Assembly: GCA_949096025.1 (NCBI GenBank)
Contig: CARXKP010000003.1
Coordinates: forward strand, 1-61,871
Length of the DNA stretch: 61,871 nucleotides
Direction: 5' to 3'
Origin: an uncultured Eubacteriales bacterium
GTDB taxonomy: Bacteria > Bacillota > Clostridia > Christensenellales > UBA1242
Position numbers and translations under genes: made by a program. Of this stretch, positions 6,263-15,906 are shown piece by piece (position 1 is the stretch's first letter; each line of letters starts with the position of its first letter). Below the pieces are notes generated by a model. That model saw only the letters and a list, made by a program, of their open reading frames with translations, was not told where the DNA came from and did not search any database.

Positions 6263-8812
6263 TTAAGGTTTCTTGTATGTGCTTCCACCTGAATTTTCTG
6301 TAGCTCTCTTAATTTCCTTAGTATCTGAAACCAATTGTTTAAGTAACGCATTAGTTTCTTTCTGAAGATTTTGTTCAGCTTGAGAGTTGGCAACATCAGT
6401 AGCGTGATGTTCTCTACGCATTGCATCACCTTCAGACTTACGATCAAGAGAAGTGCCTTTCATAGTCATAGCAGGTCCTAATGAATCTTTTATGCCACCT
6501 AGAACCTTATCAAGTCCAAACGCACCGCCCATTTCTTTCATAGACTTAACGAATGCATCAGACATAGATTTACCTGCTTTCTTAGCATCAAATGTAACAT
6601 CAAGTGCTTTACCAGTTAATTTAACACCTTTCCATAAACCATTACTAATTGCAGAGATTTTATCTTTTGCTGAATCTTTTATTGACCTATTTTCCTTAGA
6701 ATACTCACCATTAGATCCTTTCTTATAGTGTAATTCACCTTTTTCCATTTTTTCTTTAACATTTTCAGCACGTTTATAAACTTTAGCAATTTCTTCTTTG
6801 CCACTATCACTATCATAGTTGACATTTTTCTTGCCTGTAATTCTTTCATACTCTGTTCTATTTCTAGTTTGTTCTTGCTCTAGGCTATCCATCATACTAT
6901 GTCCAGATCCAGCAGCAACCTTTTTGCCAGAAACATCTCTTTCAGAAAGTTCTTTTTCAATTGCTTTTTTGACGTCATCTTCACTACCGCCTGCACTTCT
7001 TACTTTTAATGCCGCAGTAGCAGCAGCCTTTTCAGCTCCCTCAAGACCTTTAATTCCTTCGGTAGACTTAGAGGCTTCCAACAATGAATTTACCTTATCT
7101 GCTTTTACATTGACATTTCCTGCTTTTTCAGCAATATCAAGAGCCTTTCTATCACCTTCTGCCCGAGCTCGTTTAGCGATTGCTTTACCACCTGCTTTAA
7201 TAGCACCACCTGTAAGTCTAGCCGCACCAACAGCCACTCTAGCAGTTCCGCCGGCCATAGCTGTCATAGTAGAGAAGCCTTTTTTAACAGTGGATTGAAC
7301 TTCACTCTTAAGACCATTACCGATAGAGTTAGCATCAGCACCACCAACAAATCCAGAAACAATAGCAATAAAGTCTTTCATCATAAGGATGCCGACAATT
7401 AGGATAATCATATTAACTATAGAGTTAATCATACCGAAAATTGTACCTGGACCAAACCATTGAATCGTCTGAACATAAGGTAGTATTAACATTATAATAT
7501 TCATACCGAGTATCGCACCGTAAGCCATAAGAACTTGTTGCATAAATTGTGTGCCCCAACTCTTAAATGCTTTAAAGTTATCTAGGGGTCCGAGTGAAAT
7601 AAGTGGAGGATAAATAATGAACAATGCAGCACCTTTTATAAGTCTAGACATAAGACCAAGGATAACTGACAGCATTACACCAACCATTGTAACACCACCA
7701 CCGAAGGCTACTATGAATTGGAATTGCCATAAGTCATAATGTAACCATACTGCAGTTAGGTTGTATTTTGAGAAAGAACTCATCGTGTTAATAGCCCCAG
7801 TAAAATCTGTCCCTCTTATATATCTAACATTTGGATACCAACTTTTAACTTCATTAATAGATTTAGAAACCTTTAATTTTATATTATTCATAAAAGCAAA
7901 ATCAATTTGATCTGCTATATAATTTTTTCTTTCTTCATCACTTTTACAATTACGGAAATCATTACAATCGTTACTTCCAAAAATTTGACTGCTTTGTGCA
8001 TTCCCTATTGTAATATTCTCTGTACGCACTCGATTTGCAGAAAATGCTGCCGCTTTGAACAACATACCACCCATTGTAGAGGTTGTTGTTGGAGAATAAG
8101 CTCCAAAGAAGTCATAATATGTATAGCAAAGCTTGCTAGTTGGGTCATCCTTAACAAGATAAGTTCCTTCAAATTTATCAGTAACAACAGTATTTCCATA
8201 CATTGCTTTAACTTTTTCCGCGTCAGTTCCAGCAGTAATTTGGTCAAGAATATTAAGTATAAAACTTGAAAGGTTAAGACCAATAACAACCATAACAGGC
8301 ATAATGAAGTAAGTAAGAATACCTTTAATAGCGGCATAAATATATTTCCAAGGATTAGTAGTTTGATAATCTTCGTTATAGTGAGATTTAATCATAGCTA
8401 TCATTGTAGCAAGTACTAACAATATTAACGCAAAGATTGATAACGATATGAAAACGGTATGTAATGCTCTATAAACAGAAGCTCTATCACCAATACCTAA
8501 TATTCCATAAATAAATTCTGAAAGAGGATCTCTACCAAAAATCTGAGTAAACTTTGTTCCTCCACCGCTAGCGGAACCACTTATCTGAACTCCATCAACA
8601 ATTGTTCCACCTTCAGAAGGTCCTGCCGATTCTAATCCAGACACCCAGTAGGAATCTAAACCGGCAAGTTTTCTCATTAGACATTGAAGAGCATCAATTC
8701 CACTTGCGAATGCCGCAAAGAAGAAATAAATAATTCGTGGAATATTATCAAGGATGGATAAGAACCAATCTTTGATACCATCAAACAATCCCAATAACAT
8801 CGATGTATTCAT
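6263..8812 (-). CDS. VirB6/TrbL-like polytopic membrane protein with long Ala/Lys-rich tail
   Basis: 849 residues. TM segments at ~25-45, ~118-141 and ~165-190 are followed by an external region (~200-360) and a dense hydrophobic block at ~365-495 (for example GGVTMVGVMLSVILGLMSR, ALFIIYPPLISLGPLDNFKA). The last ~350 residues are soluble, rich in Ala, Lys and Glu, and probably cytosolic. The order and the ALFIIYPPLI..PLDNFKA..SW segment resemble the TrbL/VirB6 inner-membrane component of Gram-positive type IV secretion systems. Strong SD (AAGGAGGGG) before the ATG. It sits alone among housekeeping genes; a VirD4-like ATPase lies 32 kb away. Identification is by architecture and is moderate. 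Confidence 0.6.
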   Translation of the reverse strand: MNTSMLLGLFDGIKDWFLSILDNIPRIIYFFFAAFASGIDALQCLMRKLAGLDSYWVSGLESAGPSEGGTIVDGVQISGSASGGGTKFTQIFGRDPLSEFIYGILGIGDRASVYRALHTVFISLSIFALILLVLATMIAMIKSHYNEDYQTTNPWKYIYAAIKGILTYFIMPVMVVIGLNLSSFILNILDQITAGTDAEKVKAMYGNTVVTDKFEGTYLVKDDPTSKLCYTYYDFFGAYSPTTTSTMGGMLFKAAAFSANRVRTENITIGNAQSSQIFGSNDCNDFRNCKSDEERKNYIADQIDFAFMNNIKLKVSKSINEVKSWYPNVRYIRGTDFTGAINTMSSFSKYNLTAVWLHYDLWQFQFIVAFGGGVTMVGVMLSVILGLMSRLIKGAALFIIYPPLISLGPLDNFKAFKSWGTQFMQQVLMAYGAILGMNIIMLILPYVQTIQWFGPGTIFGMINSIVNMIILIVGILMMKDFIAIVSGFVGGADANSIGNGLKSEVQSTVKKGFSTMTAMAGGTARVAVGAARLTGGAIKAGGKAIAKRARAEGDRKALDIAEKAGNVNVKADKVNSLLEASKSTEGIKGLEGAEKAAATAALKVRSAGGSEDDVKKAIEKELSERDVSGKKVAAGSGHSMMDSLEQEQTRNRTEYERITGKKNVNYDSDSGKEEIAKVYKRAENVKEKMEKGELHYKKGSNGEYSKENRSIKDSAKDKISAISNGLWKGVKLTGKALDVTFDAKKAGKSMSDAFVKSMKEMGGAFGLDKVLGGIKDSLGPAMTMKGTSLDRKSEGDAMRREHHATDVANSQAEQNLQKETNALLKQLVSDTKEIKRATENSGGSTYKKP

Positions 8813-8930
8813 AAATCCCCTCCTTTTAACAATCTTACAATCTTAGATTATACTTAAATATATAAGTTATACTATTTATCATTATCATTATACCAAATAA
8901 AAATTCAAATTACAACAAAAAGTTGTAAAT

Positions 8931-9710
8931 TCAATTAAATAATTTTAAATAAATTTCCATAATTTCGTACAAATCAAACTCTTCTGCCCTTTTAGCTAGA
9001 GTATCTTCTCCTAACAAAGCAAGTTTTTCAGTGTTTACGCCAAATTTCGCAAGGTTATTTCTCAGAGTTTTTCTGCGCATAGCAAACATTCCACCAACAA
9101 ATTTATAGAACTTATCTCCGTTCTTTACCGTAGTTTTACCGTGATTTAGCGTAATATTAACTATAGCAGAATCAACATTTGGCTGTGGATAAAATAGTTT
9201 TCTTGAAACCACTCGCTTAATTTCTGCATTGCCGTAATATGCGGTCATTACCGACAACACACCGTAATTTTTACCGCCGGCTGTAGCAATCATTCTTTCA
9301 GCAACCTCTTTTTGCACCATAATGGTAAGTGATGTTAACTTTGTAGATTTAAGAAATTTAAATAATATTGGTGTAGTAATATAGTATGGCAAGTTGGCAA
9401 CCATTTTATAACCGTTTTTAAAATCCTTTTCGATCTCATCAAGAGAATAATTCATAACATCGTCAAAAAGAAATTCTACATTTTCTAAATTTAAAGATAG
9501 AAGATGATCTTTTAAATCATTATCTATCTCATAACTCACAACTCTCTTTGCCGACTCTGAAAGTGCCTCAGTCAAACTTCCACCACCTGCCCCAATTTCT
9601 AGAACCTCATCATCCTCATTGATGTCTGCATCATTGCAAATAGCTTTTAATAAATTTTTATCGCTTATAAAATTTTGTCCAAACTTTTTTTTAAAATTGT
9701 GATTTAACAT
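8931..9710 (-). CDS. rsmA: 16S rRNA dimethyladenosine methyltransferase RsmA (KsgA)
   Basis: 259 residues. N-terminal KKFGQNFISDKN (9-19) and the SAM motif EIGAGGGSLT (38-47) are family hallmarks; NLPYY at 106-110 is the catalytic motif IV. RsmA dimethylates two adjacent adenosines near the 3' end of 16S rRNA during 30S maturation. The start overlaps the tatD stop by 7 nt, so translation is probably coupled. Confidence 0.96.
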   Translation of the reverse strand: MLNHNFKKKFGQNFISDKNLLKAICNDADINEDDEVLEIGAGGGSLTEALSESAKRVVSYEIDNDLKDHLLSLNLENVEFLFDDVMNYSLDEIEKDFKNGYKMVANLPYYITTPILFKFLKSTKLTSLTIMVQKEVAERMIATAGGKNYGVLSVMTAYYGNAEIKRVVSRKLFYPQPNVDSAIVNITLNHGKTTVKNGDKFYKFVGGMFAMRRKTLRNNLAKFGVNTEKLALLGEDTLAKRAEEFDLYEIMEIYLKLFN

Positions 9711-10477
9711 AACCTAAAAAGCCTCCTTGCATTATCTGTAGTTATTCTTGCAATTTCTTCTACGCTAACACCTTTTACTTTTGCCAAATTTTCGGCAATA
9801 GTTGGTATATAACAAGGACTATTCCTTTGCCCTCTATAAGGATGAGGGGTAAGATAAGGACTATCGGTTTCTAAAAGTAATCTGTCTATCGGAACTGACT
9901 GTAATGTCTCTCTCAGATTTTCAGCATTTTTGAATGTTGACACCCCTCCGACTGATATATAAAATCCAAGTTTTAATAATTCCTTTGCAATCTCCTTACT
10001 TCCACTATAACAATGCATTGTTCCACCACTCGTTAAGAGATTCTTATTTGCTTTTAAAACTTCTATCATATCACCATAAGCATCTCTACAATGTATAACG
10101 ATAGGGAGGGACAAATCATTTGCCAATATTAATTGCCTAACCAACCCCTCTTTCTGTTCTTCTCGCGAAGGCATATTGTCGGTATACTGCAAACCTATCT
10201 CTCCTATAGCAACCACTTTTTTACTTTTAGCAAGAATCTTTAACGCAATTTCAAGGTCATCATTATAATCATTTATATATTCAGGATATATTCCAATAGA
10301 GGCAAAAACGCCATCATTATCTTCTGCAATTTTAACTGCCTCCACTGATGATAACTTATCAACCCCTGAGGTAATTATATATTTTACTCCACACTCTTGA
10401 CTTTTCTGTAAAACAGCTTGTCTATCATTTTTATAAACCTCGCTATCAAGATGTGCGTGGCAATCTACAAATTCCAT
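9704..10477 (-). CDS. tatD: TatD-family metal-dependent hydrolase/DNase
   Basis: 257 residues. DCHAHLD at 5-11 gives the first metal ligands (H7, H9). EIGLQY, HCRDA, MHCYSG and the late ETDSPYLTP complete the TatD pattern (TIM-barrel amidohydrolase). Family members are 3'-5' DNases or general hydrolases. AGGGGGA precedes the ATG. The tatD-rsmA order is common in Firmicutes. Confidence 0.93.
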   Translation of the reverse strand: MEFVDCHAHLDSEVYKNDRQAVLQKSQECGVKYIITSGVDKLSSVEAVKIAEDNDGVFASIGIYPEYINDYNDDLEIALKILAKSKKVVAIGEIGLQYTDNMPSREEQKEGLVRQLILANDLSLPIVIHCRDAYGDMIEVLKANKNLLTSGGTMHCYSGSKEIAKELLKLGFYISVGGVSTFKNAENLRETLQSVPIDRLLLETDSPYLTPHPYRGQRNSPCYIPTIAENLAKVKGVSVEEIARITTDNARRLFRLC

Positions 10478-10590
10478 CTCTTCCCCCTAAGAAAAAGTTT
10501 TTCTTTTATAATAATGATATAAATCATCAAAAAAGTCAATTATAATACATTTAAAATTCTAAAAGAGGACAAAAGAAAATAGATTATAAT

Positions 10591-11283
10591 ATGAATTTGA
10601 TATGGTTTTTAATGATTGTGATTTCAATTAGTTTTTTAATTTTCTCTAACCCCTCTCTTGTACTAAGTACAATGATAGATGCCTCTGATGGCGCTTTAAA
10701 ACTGGCAGTGGAACTATGCGCTGTATATGCGGTATGGTTAGGACTACTCGAACTTGTGGAAGAAAGCGGACTTAGCAGGAAACTCGCAAAGGTGCTTCAC
10801 CCAGTAATAAAATGGCTTTTTAAAATAGATGACCCAGAAACAGAAAAAATGATTGCTCTTAATATGTCCGCTAATATGCTTGGACTTGGCAATGCGGCAA
10901 CTCCTATGGGAATATCTGCAATGAAAAGACTTGATAATGGTAGCGGAATAGCAACTAATGCAATAATTATGTTAATAGTTCTTAACTCTACCTCTATTCA
11001 ACTTTTACCATCGACTATAATAGGTCTTAGAGCGGCGGCAGGCTCAACAAATCCAGCCGATATTATATTACCTACTCTAATATCCACTATTTGCACCTGC
11101 ATTGTTGGTGTAAGTTTAGTTAAGCTATGCGGATTAATAAGAAACAAATTAAAAAATAAAGATGATAAAAACAACAAGAAAAATATATTTTGCAAGAAAA
11201 ATAACTTTGTTATAGACAAATCCAATACTAGCAAGAATGGACAAACTATCAATCAGAAGATAACAAGAGGTGGCGGAAAATGA
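10591..11283 (+). CDS. spmA: Spore maturation protein A
   Basis: 230 residues, multi-pass membrane protein of the nucleoside-recognition (Gate) family. The conserved region MSANMLGLGNAATPMGISAMKRL and the early AVWLGLLELVEESGL are typical of SpmA. SpmA and SpmB are needed for spore core dehydration in Bacillus and Clostridium. The C-terminal ~45 residues are an unusual Lys/Asn-rich tail. No SD is obvious at the ATG, which lies directly after an AT-rich stretch. It overlaps spmB by 4 nt. Confidence 0.93.
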   Translation: MNLIWFLMIVISISFLIFSNPSLVLSTMIDASDGALKLAVELCAVYAVWLGLLELVEESGLSRKLAKVLHPVIKWLFKIDDPETEKMIALNMSANMLGLGNAATPMGISAMKRLDNGSGIATNAIIMLIVLNSTSIQLLPSTIIGLRAAAGSTNPADIILPTLISTICTCIVGVSLVKLCGLIRNKLKNKDDKNNKKNIFCKKNNFVIDKSNTSKNGQTINQKITRGGGK

Positions 11284-11786
11284 GCGCTTATATAATTCCT
11301 GTACTATTCATTTCTCTTTTTTGTTATGCAAAATACAAAAAAATCAATGCCTATGATACTTTTGTTAAGGGGGCAAAAAAAGCAATTCCTCTTGTTATAG
11401 ATATATTCCCATTTATCGCTACCATAATGGTGGCGGTTGCCCTGCTAAGGACAAGCGGTGCCATATTACTTCTTGCTAAAGTCTTTTCCCCTGTTTTTTC
11501 GTTTCTCGGCATTCCAGGTGAGCTTATTGAACTTGTCCTACTTCGTCCATTTACTGGCTCTGGAAGTTATGCTCTTCTAAATGATGTACTACTTCAATAT
11601 GGATCAGATAGTTATATTTCAAGATGTGCCTGTGTAATACTTGGTTGCAGTGAAACAATTTTCTATGTAACCACGGTTTACACCTCGCAAACAAAAGTTA
11701 AAAGACTTTTGTATGCCATTCCTATTGCTTTGATTGCTTCCGTCGTTGGTTCGGTTGTTGCCTGTTTAATATGCAAGGTTATTTAA
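11280..11786 (+). CDS. spmB: Spore maturation protein B
   Basis: 168 residues, multi-pass. The conserved segments PLVIDIFPFIATIMVAV, LRPFTGSGSYALLNDVL and GCSETIFYVTTVYT are characteristic of SpmB. It starts inside the end of spmA (ATGA overlap), after a Gly/Arg-coding stretch that supplies the SD (AGAGGTGG). It works with SpmA in spore maturation. Confidence 0.95.
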   Translation: MSAYIIPVLFISLFCYAKYKKINAYDTFVKGAKKAIPLVIDIFPFIATIMVAVALLRTSGAILLLAKVFSPVFSFLGIPGELIELVLLRPFTGSGSYALLNDVLLQYGSDSYISRCACVILGCSETIFYVTTVYTSQTKVKRLLYAIPIALIASVVGSVVACLICKVI

Positions 11787-11991
11787 TAAATTTATCTCTG
11801 TCGTGTTCTAAAATTGAAATATTAGTACAAATTGACGACAGGAGAGCCTTTATTTTTCTTAAATCATCCTTGCTATACTTTTTACACAAAAAAATTGATA
11901 TACTAGATGCAAGTGTAACAATCTCACATCCCGTTATATCAATTTTATTTTTTTCTTCGCAATCATTTTTGTCGTTATTATTTCTATCCAT
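11779..11991 (-). CDS. Small hypothetical protein, 70 aa
   Basis: An Asn/Asp/Lys-rich N-terminus is followed by ITGCEIVTLASSISIFLCKKYSKDD..., which recalls small Firmicute proteins with a 'CELVTLVTAIS' core (DUF6774-like). That resemblance is from memory and weak. There is no clear SD. It starts 45 nt after the gltX stop on the same strand and overlaps the end of spmB tail to tail by 8 nt. Confidence 0.45.
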   Translation of the reverse strand: MDRNNNDKNDCEEKNKIDITGCEIVTLASSISIFLCKKYSKDDLRKIKALLSSICTNISILEHDRDKFIK

Positions 11992-12036
11992 ATATTTATT
12001 TATGTTAATAAATATAATTATGCAAAATATATTGTT

Positions 12037-13674
12037 TTAAAATTTAATATTAAGTCTAGTCTTTACCTCATCCTCACCTAAAATTTCCATTATAGTAAAG
12101 AGTGTTGGCGAATCTTTTTCTCCAGTAATAGCAACTCTTATAAACTCGCAGGCTTTAGCAACATTACCTTTGTATGCAGAAGGATTTTCCTTATAAAGTT
12201 TATTGTCTGTTGCATATCCAAGTTCACCTGCAAGCAACTTCACGTCGTTAAACCATTCCTCATTTGTAGAAGGCATAGCAAATTTCTTTCTATATTCACT
12301 TAAGAGTTCATTTGCTTTTTCCCTGTCTTCACTATCAATATCAAATTTAGTTGGAGTATTAAAGAAATATGCAAATTTTTCTTTCATCATCTTATAGTTG
12401 TAAATATCTTTTCTTGGTTTCGGTCTACCATCCCTATCCATTTGGCAAACTTTAACAAATTTTTCTTTTTCACTTTCAAGGACACTTACAAGTTCGCTGT
12501 CATACTCCTTAGCAAATTTCAACCAATTTTCATAAAGAGTTCCACCACTCATAGTAGCAATAACATTTTTAGAAATATCATTTAACTTTACAAGGTCAAA
12601 TATTGGTGCAACTGTGGTAATTTCATTTGGTTTAAACTTAAACTCTCTCCAACTTTTATCAGGATTATTTTTACGCCAAATCTCAAAACCTGAGTTAACC
12701 ATATTTAGTAAATACTCATAAACGGCATCATTTGGATAACCATTTTCACAGAAATAAAGCATATTTGACTCTGGGTCATATCGTTTAGATATCTTTCTTC
12801 TATTTCCTTGTTCATTAAGTTTGTAAATTAATGGATTATGGCAGTATTGAATTTGTTTAAAGCCAAGCGCCTCAAAAAGTTCTACGTGGGCAGGAGTTGA
12901 AGCGATATACTCCTCTCCTCTTACTACAATATTAGTGCCCATAAGGGTATCATCAATAGCGTGAGCAAAAGGATATGGTGGGGTTCCATCACTTTTTAAA
13001 ATAATAAAGTCCTTAGCATTTGCTTTTGCTTCTAGGTCACCTTTAATAAGATCATTAAATTTTATTCTCTCTGTTCCTGTGTTCTTTGTCTTTAAACGAA
13101 TAGCAAAACTATCACCATTATCGATATGTTTTTTGATTTCTTCATAACTTAAATCACGGCAAGGATCATACTCTCTTTCGTCATTTTCCACAAACTTGCT
13201 TTCACGAAGTTTTAAAACATCCTCTTTTCCTTCTGTTTTTTTACAAAAGCAAGGAAAAGCCTTGCCTTCACTTACAAGTTTTTTAGCAAACACCTTATAA
13301 ATATCAACTCTTTGACTTTGAACATAAGGACCATATTCACCTATATCTTTTCCGTCTAATGTTTGATATTCATCAAAATTCATATCAAAACGTTTAAGTA
13401 CATCGTAAAGAACCTGTTTAGCAACAAGTTTTTCTCTCTTTCTATCTGTGTCTTCAATTCTTAAAAAGATAATTCCGTCGGTGTTTTTTGCAATGTTGTA
13501 ACTAATAAAAGCTTGAAAGAAATTTCCAATATGTACAAGTCCTGTTGGGCTTGGTGCAAATCTTGTAACCATTTGCCCCTCTTTCAAGTTTCTTTTTGGG
13601 TATTTTTTAAAGATGTCCTCTGGACTCTCTGTTACATCTGGAAATAATAACTGTGCAATATCATTGTAATTCAT
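12037..13674 (-). CDS. gltX: Glutamate-tRNA ligase
   Basis: 545 residues, class I aminoacyl-tRNA synthetase. The HIGH motif appears as HIGN (48-51, in PSPTGLVHIGN) and the KMSKS motif as KISKR (294-298). LRIEDTDRKRE and PYPFAHAIDDTLMGTNIVVRGEEY are family segments. It charges tRNA-Glu. The protein has a ~30-residue N-terminal extension before the catalytic core and is longer than the usual ~480-500. No T-box is visible upstream. Confidence 0.95.
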   Translation of the reverse strand: MNYNDIAQLLFPDVTESPEDIFKKYPKRNLKEGQMVTRFAPSPTGLVHIGNFFQAFISYNIAKNTDGIIFLRIEDTDRKREKLVAKQVLYDVLKRFDMNFDEYQTLDGKDIGEYGPYVQSQRVDIYKVFAKKLVSEGKAFPCFCKKTEGKEDVLKLRESKFVENDEREYDPCRDLSYEEIKKHIDNGDSFAIRLKTKNTGTERIKFNDLIKGDLEAKANAKDFIILKSDGTPPYPFAHAIDDTLMGTNIVVRGEEYIASTPAHVELFEALGFKQIQYCHNPLIYKLNEQGNRRKISKRYDPESNMLYFCENGYPNDAVYEYLLNMVNSGFEIWRKNNPDKSWREFKFKPNEITTVAPIFDLVKLNDISKNVIATMSGGTLYENWLKFAKEYDSELVSVLESEKEKFVKVCQMDRDGRPKPRKDIYNYKMMKEKFAYFFNTPTKFDIDSEDREKANELLSEYRKKFAMPSTNEEWFNDVKLLAGELGYATDNKLYKENPSAYKGNVAKACEFIRVAITGEKDSPTLFTIMEILGEDEVKTRLNIKF

Positions 13675-13771
13675 AATTTCTCCTTATTTGTCTATATATT
13701 TATACCACTATTAAAAAATTTTTCAAAATGTTTTTATTGTTTTCTCAAATAAAATTCCTATAATTTAGCAA

Positions 13772-13801
13772 ACAAAAAAGGCGTTATTAACACCTTTTTG
13801 T
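13772..13801 (-). terminator. Terminator of the exported-protein pair
   Basis: Minus-strand hairpin GGTGTT-AAT-AACGCC with flanking A and T runs. Confidence 0.75.
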
Positions 13802-13808
13802 TTTATTA

Positions 13809-14840
13809 TTAATTACCTTTTACAGCAACAATTTTTAAATAATCAAGAACTTGAGTAAATGTAGTTGAAGTATAATAATCAATATTGTTTTTGAAAATTT
13901 TAGCATTTTCATTTACTTTGTTATAAGCAATAATTGAACCATCATAAGAATTTTCAAATTCGTGGTAAGAGAATCCCCACATTGCTTGTCTTAAATCATC
14001 TCTAGTATTCTTTAAAGTTCCTAAGAATTTGCTAAGACTAAGTGCAAGTTGAGGAGTCATATCAATATTTTTGTCTTTACTTGCAACTTCGCTTGAAAAT
14101 CTAACAAGAGCATTTTTTGTTGTTGTATATTCAGTACTATCTGATGGTATACCTTTATGGCTATCTAAGAAATAAATTCTGAAATCTTCAAAAATTCCAA
14201 GATACTGATAATCAAGATAAAATTCAAGGCCTGTAGCAGTCATTTTATCATTGCCAACATTTGCTGCAAGATTTACCTCTCTATCAAGATGATAAGCAAG
14301 TGAATTTGCGCAGTCATATACTCTTCCAATAAATGTAGACATAGCAGTCCTATAGTTATAGAAATATCCATTGTAAAGGTTATAATTAAGTCCTGAAACC
14401 TCTTTTGCTCCAGCAAGTTTACTATGTTCTGCTTTCACCCATTCATATTCTGACTTCATAGAGTTGACACTATTATTGAGTGATTTAAAGTTTACTTGAA
14501 CAGAAGAAGATTTTAATTGTGGATAATATTTTTCAATAAAGTTTAAGCCATAAGCCGCTAATAACTTATATTGATTATAATCGGTAGAATTATCTTGAGC
14601 ACTTGTTGAACTAACTTCTTTTTTATAAACAACATCATTAAGAATAAAGTTTGAAGTTAAGCCCTGCTCGCTTCCACTTGAGAAAGTAGAAGTATCCGCT
14701 TTCATAGCTGAAATTGTTTCATCAAATAACTGATATGTGTCAGCACTTGTTCCTTTCTTTCCACAACCAAACAACATAACACTTGTAAGAGCAAGGACGC
14801 AAATTAGAAAAACTGGTAAAATAATTTTCTTAACTTTCAT
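13809..14840 (-). CDS. Lipoprotein of unknown function
   Basis: 343 residues. The signal peptide ends with the lipobox LFGC (Cys26), so it should be lipid-anchored on the outer face of the membrane. The rest is helical and rich in Ser, Asn, Tyr and Lys, with no family I recognise. It starts 1 nt after the stop of the upstream gene, pointing to translational coupling and a joint role. Both proteins have a comparable helical layout and may be distant paralogues. Confidence 0.75.
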   Translation of the reverse strand: MKVKKIILPVFLICVLALTSVMLFGCGKKGTSADTYQLFDETISAMKADTSTFSSGSEQGLTSNFILNDVVYKKEVSSTSAQDNSTDYNQYKLLAAYGLNFIEKYYPQLKSSSVQVNFKSLNNSVNSMKSEYEWVKAEHSKLAGAKEVSGLNYNLYNGYFYNYRTAMSTFIGRVYDCANSLAYHLDREVNLAANVGNDKMTATGLEFYLDYQYLGIFEDFRIYFLDSHKGIPSDSTEYTTTKNALVRFSSEVASKDKNIDMTPQLALSLSKFLGTLKNTRDDLRQAMWGFSYHEFENSYDGSIIAYNKVNENAKIFKNNIDYYTSTTFTQVLDYLKIVAVKGN

Positions 14841-14841
14841 A

Positions 14842-15789
14842 TTAGTTACCTCCTAAAAATGCTGTAACGGCATTTTTTATGGTTTCATCATTGAAAGTAA
14901 ATTCAAAATAACCACTTTCAGTAATTGACTCAACTGCTTTTACAAAGTTTTTCTCAACACCTAAGAATGTTGATAAAACGTCAAACTTTGCTTGAATTGC
15001 ATCAGAGAAATAGTAACCAGCAATATTAGTTTTTCTAACAAGATTTACATCTACAAATTTTTTAAAGTTGTTAATCTTGCCAGCTCCTTTATAATTGTAC
15101 TCGCTTACATCAGTTGTTTTCTTATCGGTATCATTTGTCTTTTCAAAATCAGAAATAATAACACTAAGATAATTATCAACCGCATTAAGTACTGCACTTG
15201 TTGCTGGGTTGTTTTCAAGAATATCCCCCATAGAACCAAGGTAGGCATTCTTTAATGCAGAAATTGCACTTTGGTTACATTTAAGCCAATAAGTATATTC
15301 ACGTCTAAAGTCAATGAGTTTATAGCGATAAGGATCAGATGAAGTCTTTCCTTCAGTATTGATATCATTAATCATATTAACAAGTTTATCCTTGCTATCC
15401 TTAGCACTATTAAGATTATTTTTGATTGGTTTATAATTTCTTTTTAAGTTTTTATCTACATTTGCAAAAATCAATTTAGAATTATAGAATTCTAGAACTG
15501 CATTTACAGAATTTGTAAGCGTTTCAATACTTGCAAATTCATTGCTATACTTGCTAAATGCACTGCCTGAAATACTAAGTTCAGCCTCATTGAACTCATT
15601 CTTTTCTGCATCTCTAGCAAGGAATGTAGTTTCAGTCGCTCTGTTAAGAGTTTGTACAGCATTGTATGTATTTGGTGGAATGCAAAGAAGTATAATTACA
15701 ACGACAATAGCAACAAGCACAAACAAAGCAACACCGATAAGTGCTTTTTTGCCACCGCCTGTTGAGTATCCTTTTGAATTTTTACCCAT
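14842..15789 (-). CDS. Membrane-anchored extracellular protein of unknown function
   Basis: 315 residues. A short basic, Gly-rich N-terminus is followed by one strongly hydrophobic segment (~16-37), then a helical domain presumably outside the cell. No recognised domain. First gene of a two-gene unit with the lipoprotein downstream. SD AAAGGAGGGG just before the ATG. Confidence 0.75.
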   Translation of the reverse strand: MGKNSKGYSTGGGKKALIGVALFVLVAIVVVIILLCIPPNTYNAVQTLNRATETTFLARDAEKNEFNEAELSISGSAFSKYSNEFASIETLTNSVNAVLEFYNSKLIFANVDKNLKRNYKPIKNNLNSAKDSKDKLVNMINDINTEGKTSSDPYRYKLIDFRREYTYWLKCNQSAISALKNAYLGSMGDILENNPATSAVLNAVDNYLSVIISDFEKTNDTDKKTTDVSEYNYKGAGKINNFKKFVDVNLVRKTNIAGYYFSDAIQAKFDVLSTFLGVEKNFVKAVESITESGYFEFTFNDETIKNAVTAFLGGN

Positions 15790-15906
15790 TCTCCCCTCCT
15801 TTAATTTTAAGATAGAATATATTAATATCTATTTCCTTAATTATATTCTAACTCATTTTGCCTCGCTATTCAAGTAAAATTTTATGAATAATTAAAATTT
15901 TTGATT

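Noticed and set aside
6453..7298. Plus-strand frames rich in Ala, Pro, Ser and Leu
   Set aside because: They are antisense to the Ala/Lys-rich tail of the VirB6-like protein; no SD and composition typical of a shadow frame.
12037..13740. T-box leader before gltX
   Set aside because: The 13675-13771 region is short, with no specifier hairpin or T-box sequence visible.
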